DNA of 64,000 nucleotides from Pseudomonas haemolytica (lineage in GTDB: Bacteria > Pseudomonadota > Gammaproteobacteria > Pseudomonadales > Pseudomonadaceae): positions 124,001 to 188,000 of the forward strand of contig NZ_VOIW01000002.1 of assembly GCF_009659625.1 (NCBI RefSeq), in the 5' to 3' direction. The notes under the pieces are model-generated. The model saw nothing but the letters and a program-made list of their open reading frames with translations, made no database searches and was not told where the DNA came from. The translations under genes were made by a program, and so were the position numbers. Positions 10,354 through 22,031 of the stretch are shown here, one piece after another. Positions within the stretch are counted from its first letter, which is position 1; the number at the start of each line of letters is the position of its first letter.

Positions 10354-11705
10354 CCCTGACTTCTTTCGGCCCGGCCAACCTGATCAAGCGTTCGGCCGAG
10401 ACCCACCCGCTGACCTGGCGCCTGCGTGACGACGGCGAGCCCGTGTGGCTCGACGAGTACCAGGCCAAGAACGGTTACGCCGCTGCGCGTAAAGCCTTCG
10501 CCGACATGGCTCAGGACGACATCGTCCAGACCGTGAAAGATGCCGGCCTCAAAGGCCGCGGCGGTGCTGGCTTCCCCACGGGCGTGAAGTGGGGCCTGAT
10601 GCCCAAGGACGAATCCATCAACATCCGCTACCTGCTGTGCAACGCGGATGAAATGGAGCCCAACACCTGGAAAGACCGCATGCTGATGGAGCAACTGCCC
10701 CATCTGCTGATCGAAGGCATGCTGATCAGCGCCCGCGCGCTGAAAACCTACCGTGGCTACATCTTCCTGCGTGGCGAATACACCACTGCCGCCAAGCACC
10801 TCAACCGTGCCGTGGAAGAAGCCAAGGCAGCGGGCCTGCTAGGCAAGAACATCCTCGGTTCGGGTTTTGACTTCGAGCTGTTCGTACACACCGGCGCCGG
10901 GCGTTACATCTGCGGTGAAGAAACCGCACTGATCAACTCCCTCGAAGGCCGCCGCGCCAACCCCCGTTCCAAGCCGCCCTTCCCTGCCGCCGTGGGCGTG
11001 TGGGGCAAGCCGACTTGCGTGAACAACGTCGAGACCCTGTGCAACGTGCCGGCGATCATTGCCGACGGCGTGGACTGGTACAAATCCTTGGCTCGCGAAG
11101 GCAGTGAAGACATGGGCACCAAGCTCATGGGCTTCTCCGGCAAGGTCAAGAACCCTGGCCTGTGGGAGCTGCCGTTCGGCGTGACCGCACGCGAGCTGTT
11201 CGAGGACTACGCCGGCGGCATGCGCGACGGCTACACCTTGAAAGCCTGGCAGCCAGGCGGCGCCGGTACCGGTTTCCTGCTCCCTGAGCACCTCGACGCA
11301 CAAATGTATGCCGGCGGCATCGGCAAGGTGGGCACCCGGATGGGTACCGGCCTGGCGATGGCGGTCGACAACACCGTGAACATGGTGTCGTTGCTGCGCA
11401 ACATGGAGCAGTTCTTTGCCCGTGAGTCCTGCGGTTTCTGCACCCCATGCCGCGACGGTTTGCCGTGGAGCGTCAAGCTGCTGATGGCCCTGGAAAATGG
11501 CGAAGGCCGCGAGGGTGATATCGAGACCCTGCTGGGCCTGGTCGGTTTCCTCGGCCCAGGCAAGACCTTCTGTGCTCACGCACCGGGCGCCGTGGAGCCA
11601 TTGGGCAGCGCAATCAAATACTTCCGCTCGGAGTTCGAAGCCGGCATCGCGCCTACCAGCGCCGCCGTCCCGCCTCTGGCGAGGCCGATCGTAGTCGGCG
11701 CGTAA
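10350..11705 (+). CDS. nuoF: NADH-quinone oxidoreductase subunit F
   Basis: 451-aa flavoprotein (51-kDa type) that binds NADH and FMN and carries [4Fe-4S] cluster N3. The NADH/FMN glycine-rich loop [13 protein letters not shown] occurs near residue 70; a second segment is [19 protein letters not shown]. The cluster signature [12 protein letters not shown] lies near residues 355-366, with the fourth ligand in KTFCAHAPG. It shares an ATGA overlap with nuoE. An unusual 135-bp gap with a hairpin follows before nuoG. Confidence 0.97.
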   Translation: MTLTSFGPANLIKRSAETHPLTWRLRDDGEPVWLDEYQAKNGYAAARKAFADMAQDDIVQTVKDAGLKGRGGAGFPTGVKWGLMPKDESINIRYLLCNADEMEPNTWKDRMLMEQLPHLLIEGMLISARALKTYRGYIFLRGEYTTAAKHLNRAVEEAKAAGLLGKNILGSGFDFELFVHTGAGRYICGEETALINSLEGRRANPRSKPPFPAAVGVWGKPTCVNNVETLCNVPAIIADGVDWYKSLAREGSEDMGTKLMGFSGKVKNPGLWELPFGVTARELFEDYAGGMRDGYTLKAWQPGGAGTGFLLPEHLDAQMYAGGIGKVGTRMGTGLAMAVDNTVNMVSLLRNMEQFFARESCGFCTPCRDGLPWSVKLLMALENGEGREGDIETLLGLVGFLGPGKTFCAHAPGAVEPLGSAIKYFRSEFEAGIAPTSAAVPPLARPIVVGA

Positions 11706-11713
11706 CGCTTTAA

Positions 11714-11741
11714 CAGGTGAAGGGTCCGTGCCCTTCACCTG
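11714..11741 (+). other. Perfect 11-bp hairpin between nuoF and nuoG
   Basis: CAGGTGAAGGG (11714-11724), loop TCCGTG, CCCTTCACCTG (11731-11741). There is no T-run, so it is not a simple terminator. It starts 9 bp after the nuoF stop, in the largest gap of the nuoE-nuoN stretch. Confidence 0.7.
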
Positions 11742-11840
11742 CTCATGGGCTGACGCCGTAAAGGCTGTGTTGATGCCCATGAATAACAAGATTCCATTAG
11801 CCACGCCCGCTGACAACGGGCCAACGAAGAACTTTGAACC

Positions 11841-14555
11841 ATGGCCACTATCCACGTAGACGGCAAAGCGCTCGAAGTCGATGGGGCGGACAACCTGTTA
11901 CAGGCGTGTCTGTCACTCGGCCTTGATATCCCGTATTTCTGCTGGCACCCCGCTCTCGGTAGCGTCGGTGCCTGTCGCCAGTGTGCGGTCAAGCAATACA
12001 CCGACGAGAACGACACCCGTGGTCGTATCGTCATGTCCTGCATGACCCCAGCCACCGACAACACCTGGATCTCCATCGAAGATGAAGAATCCAAGGCGTT
12101 CCGCGCCAGTGTTGTCGAATGGCTGATGACCAACCACCCCCACGACTGCCCGGTCTGTGAGGAAGGCGGTCACTGCCACCTGCAAGACATGACGGTGATG
12201 ACCGGCCACAACGAGCGCCGTTATCGCTTCACCAAGCGTACCCACCAGAACCAGGACCTCGGCCCGTTCATCTCCCACGAGATGAACCGCTGCATCGCCT
12301 GCTACCGTTGCGTGCGTTTCTATAAAGACTATGCCGGCGGCACCGACCTGGGCGTATTCGGCGCCCACGACAACGTGTACTTCGGTCGCGTTGAAGACGG
12401 CGTGCTCGAAAGCGAGTTCTCCGGCAACCTCACCGAGGTCTGCCCGACCGGTGTGTTCACCGACAAGACCCACTCCGAGCGCTACAACCGTAAGTGGGAC
12501 ATGCAGTTCTCGCCGAGCATCTGCCATGGCTGCTCCAGCGGTTGCAACATTTCCCCGGGCGAGCGCTACGGCGAACTGCGTCGGATCGAAAACCGCTTCA
12601 ACGGTTCGGTCAACCAGTACTTCCTGTGCGACCGTGGCCGTTTCGGCTATGGCTACGTCAACCGCGAAGACCGCCCACGCCAGCCGCTGCTGGCCGATGG
12701 CGCCAAGCTGAGCCTGGACGCGGCGCTGGATAAAGCCGCTGACCTGCTGCGCGGGCGCAACATCGTCGGTATCGGTTCGCCGCGTGCCAGCCTCGAAAGC
12801 AACTACGCGTTGCGCGAGCTGGTGGGTGCCGAGCACTTCTACTGCGGTATCGAAGCCGGCGAGCTGGAGCGCATCCGCCTGGTCCTGCAAGTGCTGAACG
12901 ACAGCCCGCTGCCGGTGCCGAACATGCGCGACATTGAAGACCACGACGCCATCTTCGTACTCGGTGAAGACCTGACCCAGACCGCCGCACGCATCGCGCT
13001 GTCGCTGCGCCAGTCGGTCAAAGGCAAGGCCGAAGAGATGGCCGACGCCATGCGCGTGCAGCCGTGGCTCGACGCCGCGGTGAAAAACATCGGCCAGCAC
13101 GCGCTGAACCCGCTGTTTATCGCAAGCCTTGCTGAAACCAAGCTCGACGATATCGCCGAAGAATGCGTACACGCAGCGCCGGATGACCTGGCCCGTATCG
13201 GTTTCGCCGTGGCCCACGCCCTCGACGCCAGCGCGCCTGCCGTCGAAGGCCTGGACGCTGAAGCCGTTGCACTGGCCCAGCGCATCGCCGACGCCCTGCT
13301 GGCAGCCAAGCGTCCCTTGATCATTGCCGGCACCTCGTTGGGTTCCAAGGCGCTGATCGAAGCCGCCGCCAACATCGCCAAGGCCCTGAAGCTGCGCGAC
13401 AAGAACGGCTCCATCAGCCTGGTGGTGCCGGAAGCCAACAGCCTTGGCCTGGCGATGCTCGGTGGCGAGTCCCTGGACGCCGCCCTGCAAGCGGTGACCG
13501 ACGGCAACGCCGACGCCATCGTGGTGCTGGAAAACGACCTGTACACTCGCACCGACGCCGCCAAGGTTGACGCTGCACTGAACGCCGCCAAGGTCCTGAT
13601 CGTGGCCGACCACCAGAAGACCGCCACCAGCGACCGTGCCGACCTGGTACTGCCAGCCGCCAGCTTTGCCGAAGGCGACGGTACCCTGGTCAGCCAGGAA
13701 GGCCGCGCCCAGCGCTTCTTCCAGGTGTTCGATCCGAAGTACATGGACGCCAGCATCCTGGTTCACGAAGGCTGGCGCTGGCTGCATGCCCTGCGTGCGA
13801 CCCTGCTGAACCAGCCGATCGACTGGACCCAGCTCGACCACGTCACCGCAGCCACCGCCGCGAGTGCGCCGCAGCTTGCCCGGATTGTCGACGCTGCGCC
13901 GTCTGCCGCGTTCCGCATCAAGGGCTTGAAGCTGGCCCGTGAGCCGCTGCGTTACTCCGGGCGTACCGCCATGCGTGCTGATATCAGCGTGCACGAACCG
14001 CGTACTCCACAAGACATCGACACCGCGTTCGCCTTCTCCATGGAAGGTTACTCGGGCTCGGTCGAGCCGCGTCAGCAAGTGCCATTTGCCTGGTCGCCGG
14101 GCTGGAACTCGCCGCAGGCCTGGAACAAGTTCCAGGACGAAGTCGGTGGTCACATCCGTGCTGGCGACCCAGGCACACGCCTGATCGAAAGCACCGGTGA
14201 CTCGCTGAACTGGTTCGCTGCGGTACCGCGGCCGTTCAACCCGGCCCCGGGCACCTGGCAGGTCGTGCCGTTCTTCCACTTGTTCGGCAGCGAAGAGACC
14301 TCTTCCAAGGCCGCGCCGGTTCAAGAGCGCATCCCGACCGCCTACGTGTCCGTGGCCAAGTCCGAAGCCGACCGCCTGGGCGTCAACGACGGTGCCTTGC
14401 TCAGCCTGAACGTAGCCGGCCAGACCCTGCGCCTGCCGCTGCGTATCAACGAAGAGTTGGGTGCCGGCCTGGTTGCACTGCCGAAAGGCCTCGCCGGTAT
14501 CCCGCCTGCGATCTTTGGCCAAACCGTTGACGGTCTGCAGGAGGCAGCGCAATGA
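11841..14555 (+). CDS. nuoG: NADH-quinone oxidoreductase subunit G
   Basis: 904-aa iron-sulfur subunit (75-kDa type) linking the NADH module to the rest of the peripheral arm. The N-terminal ferredoxin-like domain binds a [2Fe-2S] cluster ([21 protein letters not shown]). Next come the [14 protein letters not shown] and [17 protein letters not shown] segments, then a CHGCSSGCN motif for the extra N7-type cluster. The large C-terminal half is a molybdopterin-oxidoreductase-like domain without a cofactor. The TGA overlaps the nuoH ATG. Length matches Pseudomonas homologues. Confidence 0.97.
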   Translation: MATIHVDGKALEVDGADNLLQACLSLGLDIPYFCWHPALGSVGACRQCAVKQYTDENDTRGRIVMSCMTPATDNTWISIEDEESKAFRASVVEWLMTNHPHDCPVCEEGGHCHLQDMTVMTGHNERRYRFTKRTHQNQDLGPFISHEMNRCIACYRCVRFYKDYAGGTDLGVFGAHDNVYFGRVEDGVLESEFSGNLTEVCPTGVFTDKTHSERYNRKWDMQFSPSICHGCSSGCNISPGERYGELRRIENRFNGSVNQYFLCDRGRFGYGYVNREDRPRQPLLADGAKLSLDAALDKAADLLRGRNIVGIGSPRASLESNYALRELVGAEHFYCGIEAGELERIRLVLQVLNDSPLPVPNMRDIEDHDAIFVLGEDLTQTAARIALSLRQSVKGKAEEMADAMRVQPWLDAAVKNIGQHALNPLFIASLAETKLDDIAEECVHAAPDDLARIGFAVAHALDASAPAVEGLDAEAVALAQRIADALLAAKRPLIIAGTSLGSKALIEAAANIAKALKLRDKNGSISLVVPEANSLGLAMLGGESLDAALQAVTDGNADAIVVLENDLYTRTDAAKVDAALNAAKVLIVADHQKTATSDRADLVLPAASFAEGDGTLVSQEGRAQRFFQVFDPKYMDASILVHEGWRWLHALRATLLNQPIDWTQLDHVTAATAASAPQLARIVDAAPSAAFRIKGLKLAREPLRYSGRTAMRADISVHEPRTPQDIDTAFAFSMEGYSGSVEPRQQVPFAWSPGWNSPQAWNKFQDEVGGHIRAGDPGTRLIESTGDSLNWFAAVPRPFNPAPGTWQVVPFFHLFGSEETSSKAAPVQERIPTAYVSVAKSEADRLGVNDGALLSLNVAGQTLRLPLRINEELGAGLVALPKGLAGIPPAIFGQTVDGLQEAAQ

Positions 14556-15559
14556 CCTGGTTCACCCCTGAAGTGATCGACGTGATCATCTCGGTCGTCA
14601 AGGCCATCGTGATCCTGTTGGCCGTGGTCGTGGCGGGCGCCCTGCTCAGCTTCGTCGAACGTCGCCTGTTGGGCTGGTGGCAGGACCGTTACGGTCCGAA
14701 CCGCGTTGGCCCATTCGGCATGTTCCAGATCGCGGCCGACATGCTGAAAATGTTCTTCAAGGAAGACTGGACCCCGCCGTTTGCCGACAAGGTGATCTTC
14801 ACCCTGGCGCCGGTCGTGGCCATGAGCGCCTTGCTGATCGCCTTCGCGATCATCCCGATCACCCCGACCTGGGGCGTGGCGGACCTGAACATCGGCTTGC
14901 TGTTCTTCTTCGCCATGGCCGGTTTGTCGGTCTACGCGGTGCTGTTCGCCGGCTGGGCCAGTAATAACAAGTTCGCCCTGCTGGGCAGCTTGCGTGCTTC
15001 GGCCCAGACCGTGTCCTACGAAGTGTTCATGGGCCTGGCGCTGATGGGCATTGTGGTACAGGTCGGCTCGTTCAACATGCGCGACATCGTCGAGTACCAG
15101 GCGCAGAACCTGTGGTTCATCATTCCGCAGTTCTTCGGCTTCTGTACCTTCTTCATCGCTGGCGTGGCCGTGACTCACCGTCACCCGTTCGACCAGCCGG
15201 AAGCGGAACAGGAACTGGCCGACGGTTACCACATTGAATATGCCGGCATGAAATGGGGCATGTTCTTCGTCGGTGAGTACATCGGCATCATCTTGATCTC
15301 GGCTTTGCTGGTCACGCTGTTCTTCGGCGGCTGGCACGGTCCATTCGGCATCCTGCCGCAGTTGGCGTTCTTCTGGTTCTTCCTGAAGACCGCGTTCTTC
15401 ATCATGTTGTTTATCCTGCTGCGCGCTTCCATTCCGCGTCCACGATACGACCAGGTGATGGATTTCAGCTGGCGCTTCTGCCTGCCGCTGACCCTGATCA
15501 ATTTGCTGGTGACTGCTGCCGTTGTGTTGTTGAACACGCCAGCGGGCGCGGTTCAGTGA
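14552..15559 (+). CDS. nuoH: NADH-quinone oxidoreductase subunit H
   Basis: 335-aa membrane subunit forming much of the quinone entry channel. It has about eight transmembrane helices, from [22 protein letters not shown] to [15 protein letters not shown]. The conserved loops [21 protein letters not shown] and [22 protein letters not shown], which contact NuoB/NuoCD and the quinone, are intact. ATGA overlap with nuoG; nuoI follows after 11 bp. Confidence 0.97.
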   Translation: MTWFTPEVIDVIISVVKAIVILLAVVVAGALLSFVERRLLGWWQDRYGPNRVGPFGMFQIAADMLKMFFKEDWTPPFADKVIFTLAPVVAMSALLIAFAIIPITPTWGVADLNIGLLFFFAMAGLSVYAVLFAGWASNNKFALLGSLRASAQTVSYEVFMGLALMGIVVQVGSFNMRDIVEYQAQNLWFIIPQFFGFCTFFIAGVAVTHRHPFDQPEAEQELADGYHIEYAGMKWGMFFVGEYIGIILISALLVTLFFGGWHGPFGILPQLAFFWFFLKTAFFIMLFILLRASIPRPRYDQVMDFSWRFCLPLTLINLLVTAAVVLLNTPAGAVQ

Positions 15560-15570
15560 GGATTTGACCC

Positions 15571-16119
15571 ATGTTCAAATATATTGGCGACATCGTTAAG
15601 GGTACCGGTACCCAGTTGCGAAGCCTGGTGATGGTGTTCGGTCACGGCTTTCGCAAACGCGACACCCTGCAATACCCGGAAGAAGCGGTGTACCTGCCGC
15701 CGCGCTATCGCGGCCGCATCGTACTGACCCGCGACCCCGATGGCGAAGAGCGTTGCGTAGCCTGCAACCTCTGCGCCGTGGCGTGCCCGGTGGGTTGCAT
15801 CTCCCTGCAGAAAGCTGAAACCGAAGACGGTCGCTGGTACCCGGACTTCTTCCGTATCAACTTCTCGCGCTGCATTTTCTGCGGCCTCTGCGAGGAAGCT
15901 TGCCCGACCACCGCGATCCAGCTGACACCGGATTTCGAGATGGCCGAGTTCAAACGTCAGGACCTGGTGTACGAGAAAGAAGATCTGCTGATCTCTGGTC
16001 CCGGTAAAAACCCTGATTACAACTTCTATCGTGTTGCAGGTATGGCCGTTGCCGGTAAGCCCAAAGGCGCCGCACAAAACGAAGCCGAGCCGATCAACGT
16101 GAAGAGCTTGCTGCCTTAA
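15571..16119 (+). CDS. nuoI: NADH-quinone oxidoreductase subunit I
   Basis: 182-aa 8Fe ferredoxin-type subunit (TYKY) carrying clusters N6a and N6b. Both motifs are complete: [15 protein letters not shown] near residue 60 and [15 protein letters not shown] near residue 100. An amphipathic N-terminal helix precedes them. It relays electrons from NuoG toward the NuoB N2 cluster. nuoJ starts 9 bp downstream behind a GGAAG-type ribosome binding site. Confidence 0.97.
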   Translation: MFKYIGDIVKGTGTQLRSLVMVFGHGFRKRDTLQYPEEAVYLPPRYRGRIVLTRDPDGEERCVACNLCAVACPVGCISLQKAETEDGRWYPDFFRINFSRCIFCGLCEEACPTTAIQLTPDFEMAEFKRQDLVYEKEDLLISGPGKNPDYNFYRVAGMAVAGKPKGAAQNEAEPINVKSLLP

Positions 16120-16128
16120 GGAAGAAAG

Positions 16129-16632
16129 ATGGAATTCGCTTTCTATTTCGCATCGGGTATCGCGGTTGTGTCCACGCTTCGCGTGATCACCAACACCAAC
16201 CCCGTGCACGCCCTGCTCTACCTGATCATTTCGCTGATCGCCGTGGCCATGACCTTTTTCAGTCTCGGCGCACCGTTCGCCGGTGTACTGGAAGTGATCG
16301 CCTACGCCGGCGCCATCATGGTGCTGTTCGTGTTTGTGGTGATGATGCTCAACCTCGGGCCGGCTTCGGTCGCCCAGGAGCGCGTCTGGCTCAAGCCCGG
16401 CATCTGGCTCGGCCCGGTGATCCTTGCAGCGCTGCTGCTGGGTGAACTGCTGTATGTGCTGTTCGCTCACCAGAGCGGCCAGGCCATCGGCCACACCACC
16501 GTAGACGCGAAAGCCGTGGGCATCAGCCTGTTCGGCCCGTACCTGCTGGTGGTCGAACTGGCTTCGATGCTGCTGCTCGCCGCAGCCATCACCGCCTTCC
16601 ACTTGGGCCGCAACGAAGCCAAGGAGCAATGA
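16129..16632 (+). CDS. nuoJ: NADH-quinone oxidoreductase subunit J
   Basis: 167-aa membrane subunit with five predicted helices. The typical third helix [21 protein letters not shown] follows LEVIAYAG. It completes the antiporter-like half channel with NuoK. The TGA overlaps the upstream end of nuoK's frame; the last residues (KEQ) lie 2 bp before the preferred nuoK ATG. Confidence 0.96.
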   Translation: MEFAFYFASGIAVVSTLRVITNTNPVHALLYLIISLIAVAMTFFSLGAPFAGVLEVIAYAGAIMVLFVFVVMMLNLGPASVAQERVWLKPGIWLGPVILAALLLGELLYVLFAHQSGQAIGHTTVDAKAVGISLFGPYLLVVELASMLLLAAAITAFHLGRNEAKEQ

Positions 16633-16634
16633 CG

Positions 16635-16943
16635 ATGCCTGCTATCCCTTTGGAGCATGGTCTGGCGGTCGCCGGCATCCTGTTCTGCCTTGGCCTGGTC
16701 GGCCTGATGGTGCGCCGTAACATTCTGTTCGTGTTGATGAGCCTGGAAATCATGATGAACGCTGCAGCATTGGCGTTCATCGTTGCAGGTGCACGTTGGG
16801 GCCAGCCCGATGGACAAGTCATGTTCATCCTGGTGATCAGCCTGGCAGCCGCCGAGGCCAGTATCGGCCTGGCGATCCTGCTGCAACTGTATCGTCGCTT
16901 CCACACGCTTGATATCGACGCTGCCAGTGAGATGCGCGGATGA
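16635..16943 (+). CDS. nuoK: NADH-quinone oxidoreductase subunit K
   Basis: 102 aa from the ATG at 16635 ([10 protein letters not shown]), matching the conserved length of Pseudomonas NuoK; an in-frame ATG at 16629 would add two residues. Three helices are visible, and the membrane glutamates in [11 protein letters not shown] and [14 protein letters not shown], central to proton transfer, are both present. Its TGA overlaps the nuoL ATG. Confidence 0.96.
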   Translation: MPAIPLEHGLAVAGILFCLGLVGLMVRRNILFVLMSLEIMMNAAALAFIVAGARWGQPDGQVMFILVISLAAAEASIGLAILLQLYRRFHTLDIDAASEMRG

Positions 16944-18793
16944 ACATGATCTTTCTGACTTTCGTATTCCCCCTGATCGGTTTCCTGCTGCTGTCGTTCT
17001 CCCGTGGACGCTGGTCGGAAAACCTTTCTGCCCTGGTGGGTGTGGGTTCCATTGGCCTGTCGGCGATCGTTGCCGCCTACGTCATCTGGCAATTCAACGT
17101 GGCGCCGCCGGAAGGCGGTCACTACACCCTGGTGCTGTGGCAGTGGATGTCGGTGGAGGGCTTCAAGCCTAACTTCGCCCTCTACGTCGACGGCCTGTCG
17201 ATCACCATGCTGGGCGTGGTTGTCGGCGTGGGCTTCCTGATCCACCTGTTCGCGTCCTGGTACATGCGCGGTGAAGCGGGCTACTCGCGGTTCTTCTCGT
17301 ACACCAACCTGTTTATCGCCAGCATGCTGTTCCTGGTGCTGGGCGATAACCTGTTGTTCCTGTACTTCGGCTGGGAAGGCGTAGGCCTGTGCTCGTACCT
17401 GTTGATCGGTTTCTACTACAGCAACCGCAACAACGGTAACGCGGCACTCAAGGCATTCATCGTCACCCGCATCGGCGACGTGTTCATGGCCATCGGCCTG
17501 TTCATCCTGTTCCAACAGGTGGGCACGCTGAACATCCAGGAACTGCTGGTGCTGGCACCGCAGAAATTCCAGGTCGGTGACTTCTGGATCACCCTGGCGA
17601 CCCTGATGCTGCTGGGCGGCGCCGTGGGTAAATCTGCGCAACTGCCGCTGCAAACCTGGCTGGCGGACGCGATGGCCGGTCCTACCCCGGTGTCGGCACT
17701 GATCCACGCCGCCACCATGGTGACCGCCGGTGTCTACCTGATCGCCCGTACCCATGGCCTGTTCACCCTGGCGCCGGACATCCTGCACCTGGTGGGCATA
17801 GTAGGCGGCGTGACGCTGGTACTGGCCGGCTTCGCCGCGCTGGTGCAGACCGACATCAAGCGCATCCTCGCCTATTCGACCATGAGCCAGATCGGCTACA
17901 TGTTCCTGGCCCTGGGCGTTGGTGCCTGGGACGCGGCGATCTTCCACCTGATGACCCACGCGTTCTTCAAGGCGCTGCTGTTCCTTGCTTCCGGTGCGGT
18001 GATCGTGGCCTGCCACCACGAGCAGAACATCTTCAAGATGGGCGGCCTGTGGAAGAAACTGCCACTGGCCTACGCCAGCTTCATCGTCGGTGGTGCCGCG
18101 CTCGCAGCCCTGCCGCTGGTGACCGCCGGTTTCTACTCGAAAGACGAAATCCTCTGGGAAGCCTTTGCCAGCGGAAACCAGAACCTGCTGTACGCAGGCC
18201 TGGTAGGTGCGTTCATGACCTCGCTGTACACCTTCCGCCTGATCTTCATCACCTTCCACGGTGAAGCCAAGACCGAAGCGCACGCAGGCCACGGCATCTC
18301 CCACTGGCTGCCACTGTCGGTGCTAATCATCCTGTCGACCTTCATCGGCGCCATGATCACCCCGCCTCTGCACGGTGTACTGCCACAAAGCGTCGGCCAT
18401 GCCGGCGGCGCAGACAAGCACAGCCTGGAAATCGCCTCGGGTGCCATTGCCATCGCCGGTATCCTGCTGGCAGCCCTGCTGTTCCTCGGCAAGCGTCGCT
18501 TCGTGACCGCCGTGGCCAACAGTGGCATTGGCCGCTTCCTGTCGGCCTGGTGGTTCGCCGCCTGGGGCTTCGACTGGATCTACGACAAACTGTTCGTCAA
18601 GCCCTACCTGGCCATCAGCCATGTACTGCGCAAAGACCCGCTCGACCAGACCATCGGTTTGATCCCGCGCGCCGCCAAGGCTGGTCACACAGCCCTGAGC
18701 CGCAGCGAGACGGGCCAACTGCGTTGGTATGCAGCTTCCATGGCGGCCGGTGCGGTTCTGGTGATCGGCGCCATCGTTGTGGTAGCGGTCTGA
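16940..18793 (+). CDS. nuoL: NADH-quinone oxidoreductase subunit L
   Basis: 617-aa distal antiporter-like subunit with ~16 transmembrane helices and the long lateral helix at the C-terminus. Conserved motifs include [22 protein letters not shown], the Glu in [19 protein letters not shown], the Lys in [36 protein letters not shown], and FYSKDEI. It translocates protons at the tip of the membrane arm. It is homologous to MrpA and MrpD elsewhere in the window. A 64-bp gap with a small ORF precedes nuoM. Confidence 0.97.
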   Translation: MNMIFLTFVFPLIGFLLLSFSRGRWSENLSALVGVGSIGLSAIVAAYVIWQFNVAPPEGGHYTLVLWQWMSVEGFKPNFALYVDGLSITMLGVVVGVGFLIHLFASWYMRGEAGYSRFFSYTNLFIASMLFLVLGDNLLFLYFGWEGVGLCSYLLIGFYYSNRNNGNAALKAFIVTRIGDVFMAIGLFILFQQVGTLNIQELLVLAPQKFQVGDFWITLATLMLLGGAVGKSAQLPLQTWLADAMAGPTPVSALIHAATMVTAGVYLIARTHGLFTLAPDILHLVGIVGGVTLVLAGFAALVQTDIKRILAYSTMSQIGYMFLALGVGAWDAAIFHLMTHAFFKALLFLASGAVIVACHHEQNIFKMGGLWKKLPLAYASFIVGGAALAALPLVTAGFYSKDEILWEAFASGNQNLLYAGLVGAFMTSLYTFRLIFITFHGEAKTEAHAGHGISHWLPLSVLIILSTFIGAMITPPLHGVLPQSVGHAGGADKHSLEIASGAIAIAGILLAALLFLGKRRFVTAVANSGIGRFLSAWWFAAWGFDWIYDKLFVKPYLAISHVLRKDPLDQTIGLIPRAAKAGHTALSRSETGQLRWYAASMAAGAVLVIGAIVVVAV

Positions 18794-18795
18794 CC

Positions 18796-18861
18796 ATGTC
18801 TATGCACATTGCGAACATTGCGATCTTTGCGAACTTGCGAAAGGAAACGAGCCTGTCATGA
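18796..18861 (+). CDS. 21-codon leader ORF coupled to nuoM
   Basis: ATG at 18796, 3 bp after the nuoL stop, encodes [21 protein letters not shown] and ends in TGA overlapping the nuoM ATG (TCATGA). The DNA consists of imperfect 9-nt repeats (CATTGCGAA, CATTGCGAT, CTTTGCGAA, CTTGCGAAA), giving an Ile/Phe-Ala-Asn/Ile periodicity. The overlap and exact fill of the gap suggest a coupling ORF rather than chance. No known family. An AAAGGA sequence inside it would serve as the nuoM ribosome binding site. Confidence 0.35.
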   Translation: MSMHIANIAIFANLRKETSLS

Positions 18862-20390
18862 TTCTGCCCTGGCTAATCCTGATCCCCTTCATCGGCGGCC
18901 TGCTCTGCTGGATGGGTGAACGCTTCGGCGCCACCCTCCCCCGCTGGATTGCGTTGCTGACCATGTCCCTGGAACTCGCGCTCGGCCTCTGGCTGTGGGC
19001 CCATGGCGACTATTCATTTGCTCCGGCACCGGGTGTCGACCCCACCTTCGCGCTTGAATTCAAGCACGTGTGGATCCAGCGCTTCGGCATCAACGTGCAC
19101 CTGGCCCTCGACGGCCTGTCGCTGTTGATGATCCTGCTGACCGGCCTGCTGGGTATCCTCTCGGTACTCTGCTCCTGGAAAGAGATCCAGCGTCACGTGG
19201 GCTTCTTCCACCTGAACCTGATGTGGATCCTGGGCGGTGTCGTCGGCGTGTTCCTCGCCCTCGACCTGTTCATGTTCTTCTTCTTCTGGGAAATGATGCT
19301 GGTGCCGATGTACTTCCTCATCGCGCTCTGGGGTCACAGTTCTTCGGACGGCAAGAAAACCCGGATCTACGCGGCGACCAAGTTCTTCATCTTCACCCAG
19401 GCTTCCGGCCTGATCATGTTGGTGGCGATCCTGGGCCTGGTACTGGTCAACTTCAACAGCACGGGCGTGATTACCTTCAACTACGCCGACCTGTTGAAGA
19501 CCAAGATGTCGCTGACCACCGAGTACATCCTGATGCTGGGCTTCTTCATCGCCTTCGCGGTGAAGCTGCCGGTGGTGCCGTTCCACTCCTGGTTGCCTGA
19601 CGCTCACGCCCAGGCGCCGACTGCCGGTTCCGTGGACCTGGCCGGTATCCTGCTGAAGACGGCAGCCTACGGCCTGCTGCGTTTCGCCCTGCCGCTGTTC
19701 CCGAATGCCTCGGCCGAGTTCGCGCCGATTGCAATGACCCTGGGTCTGATCGGGATCTTCTACGGTGCGTTCCTGGCCTTTGCACAAACCGACATCAAGC
19801 GTCTGATTGCCTTCTCGTCCGTTTCCCACATGGGCTTCGTACTGATCGGCATCTACTCCGGCAGCCAGCTGGCGTTGCAAGGCGCCGTGATCCAGATGTT
19901 GGCCCACGGTGTTTCGGCCGCTGCACTCTTTATCCTGAGTGGCCAGCTGTACGAACGCCTGCACACCCGTGACATGCGGGAAATGGGTGGCGTGTGGTCG
20001 CGCATCGCGTACCTGCCGGCGATCAGCCTGTTCTTCGCCGCTGCGTCCCTGGGCTTGCCGGGTACCGGTAACTTCATCGGCGAGTTCCTGATCCTGATGG
20101 GTGCCTTCGTGCAGACGCCATGGATCAGCGCCATCGCCACTTCCGGCCTGGTGTTCGGTTCGGTCTACTCGCTGATCATGATCCACCGCGCGTATTTCGG
20201 CCCGGCCAAGTCGGACACCGTCTTGCACGGTATGGATGCTCGCGAACTGATCATGGTGCTCGGCCTTGCGGTATTGCTGATCTTCATCGGCGTGTACCCG
20301 CAACCGTTCCTGGACACTTCTGCCGCAACGATGCATGGCGTGCAGCAGTGGTTCGGCACCGCCTTCTCCCAACTCGCTTCGGCCCGGTAA
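18858..20390 (+). CDS. nuoM: NADH-quinone oxidoreductase subunit M
   Basis: 510-aa antiporter-like proton-pumping subunit with ~14 helices. Diagnostic text includes [19 protein letters not shown] (membrane Glu), [40 protein letters not shown] (channel Lys) and [24 protein letters not shown]. An AAAGGA ribosome binding site lies ~15 bp upstream. nuoN follows after 7 bp. Confidence 0.97.
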   Translation: MILPWLILIPFIGGLLCWMGERFGATLPRWIALLTMSLELALGLWLWAHGDYSFAPAPGVDPTFALEFKHVWIQRFGINVHLALDGLSLLMILLTGLLGILSVLCSWKEIQRHVGFFHLNLMWILGGVVGVFLALDLFMFFFFWEMMLVPMYFLIALWGHSSSDGKKTRIYAATKFFIFTQASGLIMLVAILGLVLVNFNSTGVITFNYADLLKTKMSLTTEYILMLGFFIAFAVKLPVVPFHSWLPDAHAQAPTAGSVDLAGILLKTAAYGLLRFALPLFPNASAEFAPIAMTLGLIGIFYGAFLAFAQTDIKRLIAFSSVSHMGFVLIGIYSGSQLALQGAVIQMLAHGVSAAALFILSGQLYERLHTRDMREMGGVWSRIAYLPAISLFFAAASLGLPGTGNFIGEFLILMGAFVQTPWISAIATSGLVFGSVYSLIMIHRAYFGPAKSDTVLHGMDARELIMVLGLAVLLIFIGVYPQPFLDTSAATMHGVQQWFGTAFSQLASAR

Positions 20391-20397
20391 GAGCGCT

Positions 20398-21861
20398 ATG
20401 GAATTCACGATCCAACACTTTATCGCGCTTGCGCCGCTGCTGATCACCAGCCTCACCATCGTGGTGGTGATGCTGGCGATCGCCTGGCGCCGCAATCACT
20501 CGCAAACGTTCCTGCTGTCCTGTGCCGGCTTGAACCTGGCCCTGTTGTCGATCATCCCGGCCCTCAAGGTCGCGCCACTGGCGGTCACGCCGCTGATGTT
20601 GGTCGATGACTTCGCGCTGCTGTACATCGCCCTGATCCTGGTGGCGACCCTGGCATGCGTGACCCTCGCCCACGCCTACCTCGGCGAAGGCGGCACCGGC
20701 TACCCGGGTAACAAGGAAGAGCTGTACCTGCTGATCCTGCTGGCTGCGGCCGGTGGCATCGTGCTGGTCAGCGCACAGCACCTGGCCGGCTTGTTCATCG
20801 GCCTGGAACTGTTGTCGATCCCGACCTACGGCCTGGTGGCCTATGCCTTCTTCAGCAAGCGCTCCCTCGAAGCCGGCATCAAGTACATGGTGCTGTCGGC
20901 CGCGGGTTCCGCGTTCCTGTTGTTCGGTATGGCCCTGCTCTACGCCGAAGCCGGCAGCCTGAGCTTCAGCGGTATCGGCCACGCCCTGGCCGCCACCAAC
21001 AGCCCTGCGCCGATTGCCCAACTGGGCCTGGCGATGATGCTGATCGGCCTGGCGTTCAAGTTGTCGCTGGTGCCGTTCCACCTGTGGACCCCGGACGTGT
21101 ACGAAGGCGCCCCGGCGCCGGTGGCCGCGTTCCTGGCCACTGCGTCGAAAGTGGCGGTGTTTGCGGTGATGGTGCGTCTGTTCCAGATCTCCCCTGCCGC
21201 CAACACCGGCGTGCTGAGCAACGTGCTGACCGTGATCGCCATTGCGTCGATCCTGTTCGGTAACCTGCTGGCGCTGACCCAGAACAACCTCAAGCGTCTG
21301 CTGGGTTATTCGTCCATCGCCCACTTCGGCTACCTGCTGATCGCCCTGGTGGCGAGCAAAGGCCTGGCCGTGGAAGCCATCGGCGTGTACCTGGTCACCT
21401 ACGTGATCACCAGCCTCGGCGCGTTCGGCGTGATCACCCTGATGTCCTCGCCGTACAAAGGCCGTGACGCTGACGCGCTGTATGAATACCGCGGCCTGTT
21501 CTGGCGCCGTCCGTACCTGACCGCCGTACTCACCGTAATGATGTTGTCCCTGGCCGGTATCCCGCTGACCGCGGGCTTCATCGGCAAGTTCTACATCGTC
21601 GCTACCGGTGTCGAAGCTCATCAATGGTGGCTGGTTGCTTCCCTGGTACTGGGCAGCGCCATCGGCGTGTTCTACTACCTGCGCGTGATGGTCACCCTGT
21701 ACCTGATCGAGCCAAACCTGCGCCGGGTGGATGCCGAACTGCACTGGGAACAGAAAGCCGGTGGCGTAATGCTGCTGGCCATCGCCCTGCTCGCGTTCTT
21801 CCTGGGCGTGTACCCACAACCGTTGCTCACGCTGGTGCAGCACGCGGTGTTGGGCGTTTGA
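20398..21861 (+). CDS. nuoN: NADH-quinone oxidoreductase subunit N
   Basis: 487-aa third antiporter-like subunit. The ATG at 20398 (GAGCGC upstream) is preferred over an in-frame upstream extension inside nuoM. Motifs: [83 protein letters not shown], and [22 protein letters not shown]. It is the last gene of the operon, followed 22 bp later by a strong terminator. All 13 expected open reading frames (nuoA, B, CD, E-N) are intact. Confidence 0.97.
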   Translation: MEFTIQHFIALAPLLITSLTIVVVMLAIAWRRNHSQTFLLSCAGLNLALLSIIPALKVAPLAVTPLMLVDDFALLYIALILVATLACVTLAHAYLGEGGTGYPGNKEELYLLILLAAAGGIVLVSAQHLAGLFIGLELLSIPTYGLVAYAFFSKRSLEAGIKYMVLSAAGSAFLLFGMALLYAEAGSLSFSGIGHALAATNSPAPIAQLGLAMMLIGLAFKLSLVPFHLWTPDVYEGAPAPVAAFLATASKVAVFAVMVRLFQISPAANTGVLSNVLTVIAIASILFGNLLALTQNNLKRLLGYSSIAHFGYLLIALVASKGLAVEAIGVYLVTYVITSLGAFGVITLMSSPYKGRDADALYEYRGLFWRRPYLTAVLTVMMLSLAGIPLTAGFIGKFYIVATGVEAHQWWLVASLVLGSAIGVFYYLRVMVTLYLIEPNLRRVDAELHWEQKAGGVMLLAIALLAFFLGVYPQPLLTLVQHAVLGV

Positions 21862-21883
21862 TCGCTTAGATTGATGCAATAAG

Positions 21884-21915
21884 CAAAACGGCGCCTTTGG
21901 GCGCCGTTTTGCGTT
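21884..21915 (+). terminator. Rho-independent terminator of the nuo operon
   Basis: Perfect 12-bp stem CAAAACGGCGCC/GGCGCCGTTTTG with a TTTG loop, 22 bp after the nuoN stop. Confidence 0.93.
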
Positions 21916-21952
21916 TCAGGGGGAAGACATTAGAGATGCGGTGCAACCACTA

Positions 21953-21984
21953 TCGCCTTCGCGAGCAAGCCCGCTCCCACATTT
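21953..21984. repeat. Single REP element
   Basis: TATCGCCTTCGCGAGCAAGC then CCGCTCCCACATTT; a lone REP of the GCGAGCAAGCCCGCTCCCAC class without an inverted mate. Confidence 0.75.
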
Positions 21985-22031
21985 GGATCGAGGAGCGTCA
22001 GTGGGATACTCATGGGCTCAACACTGTCCTA

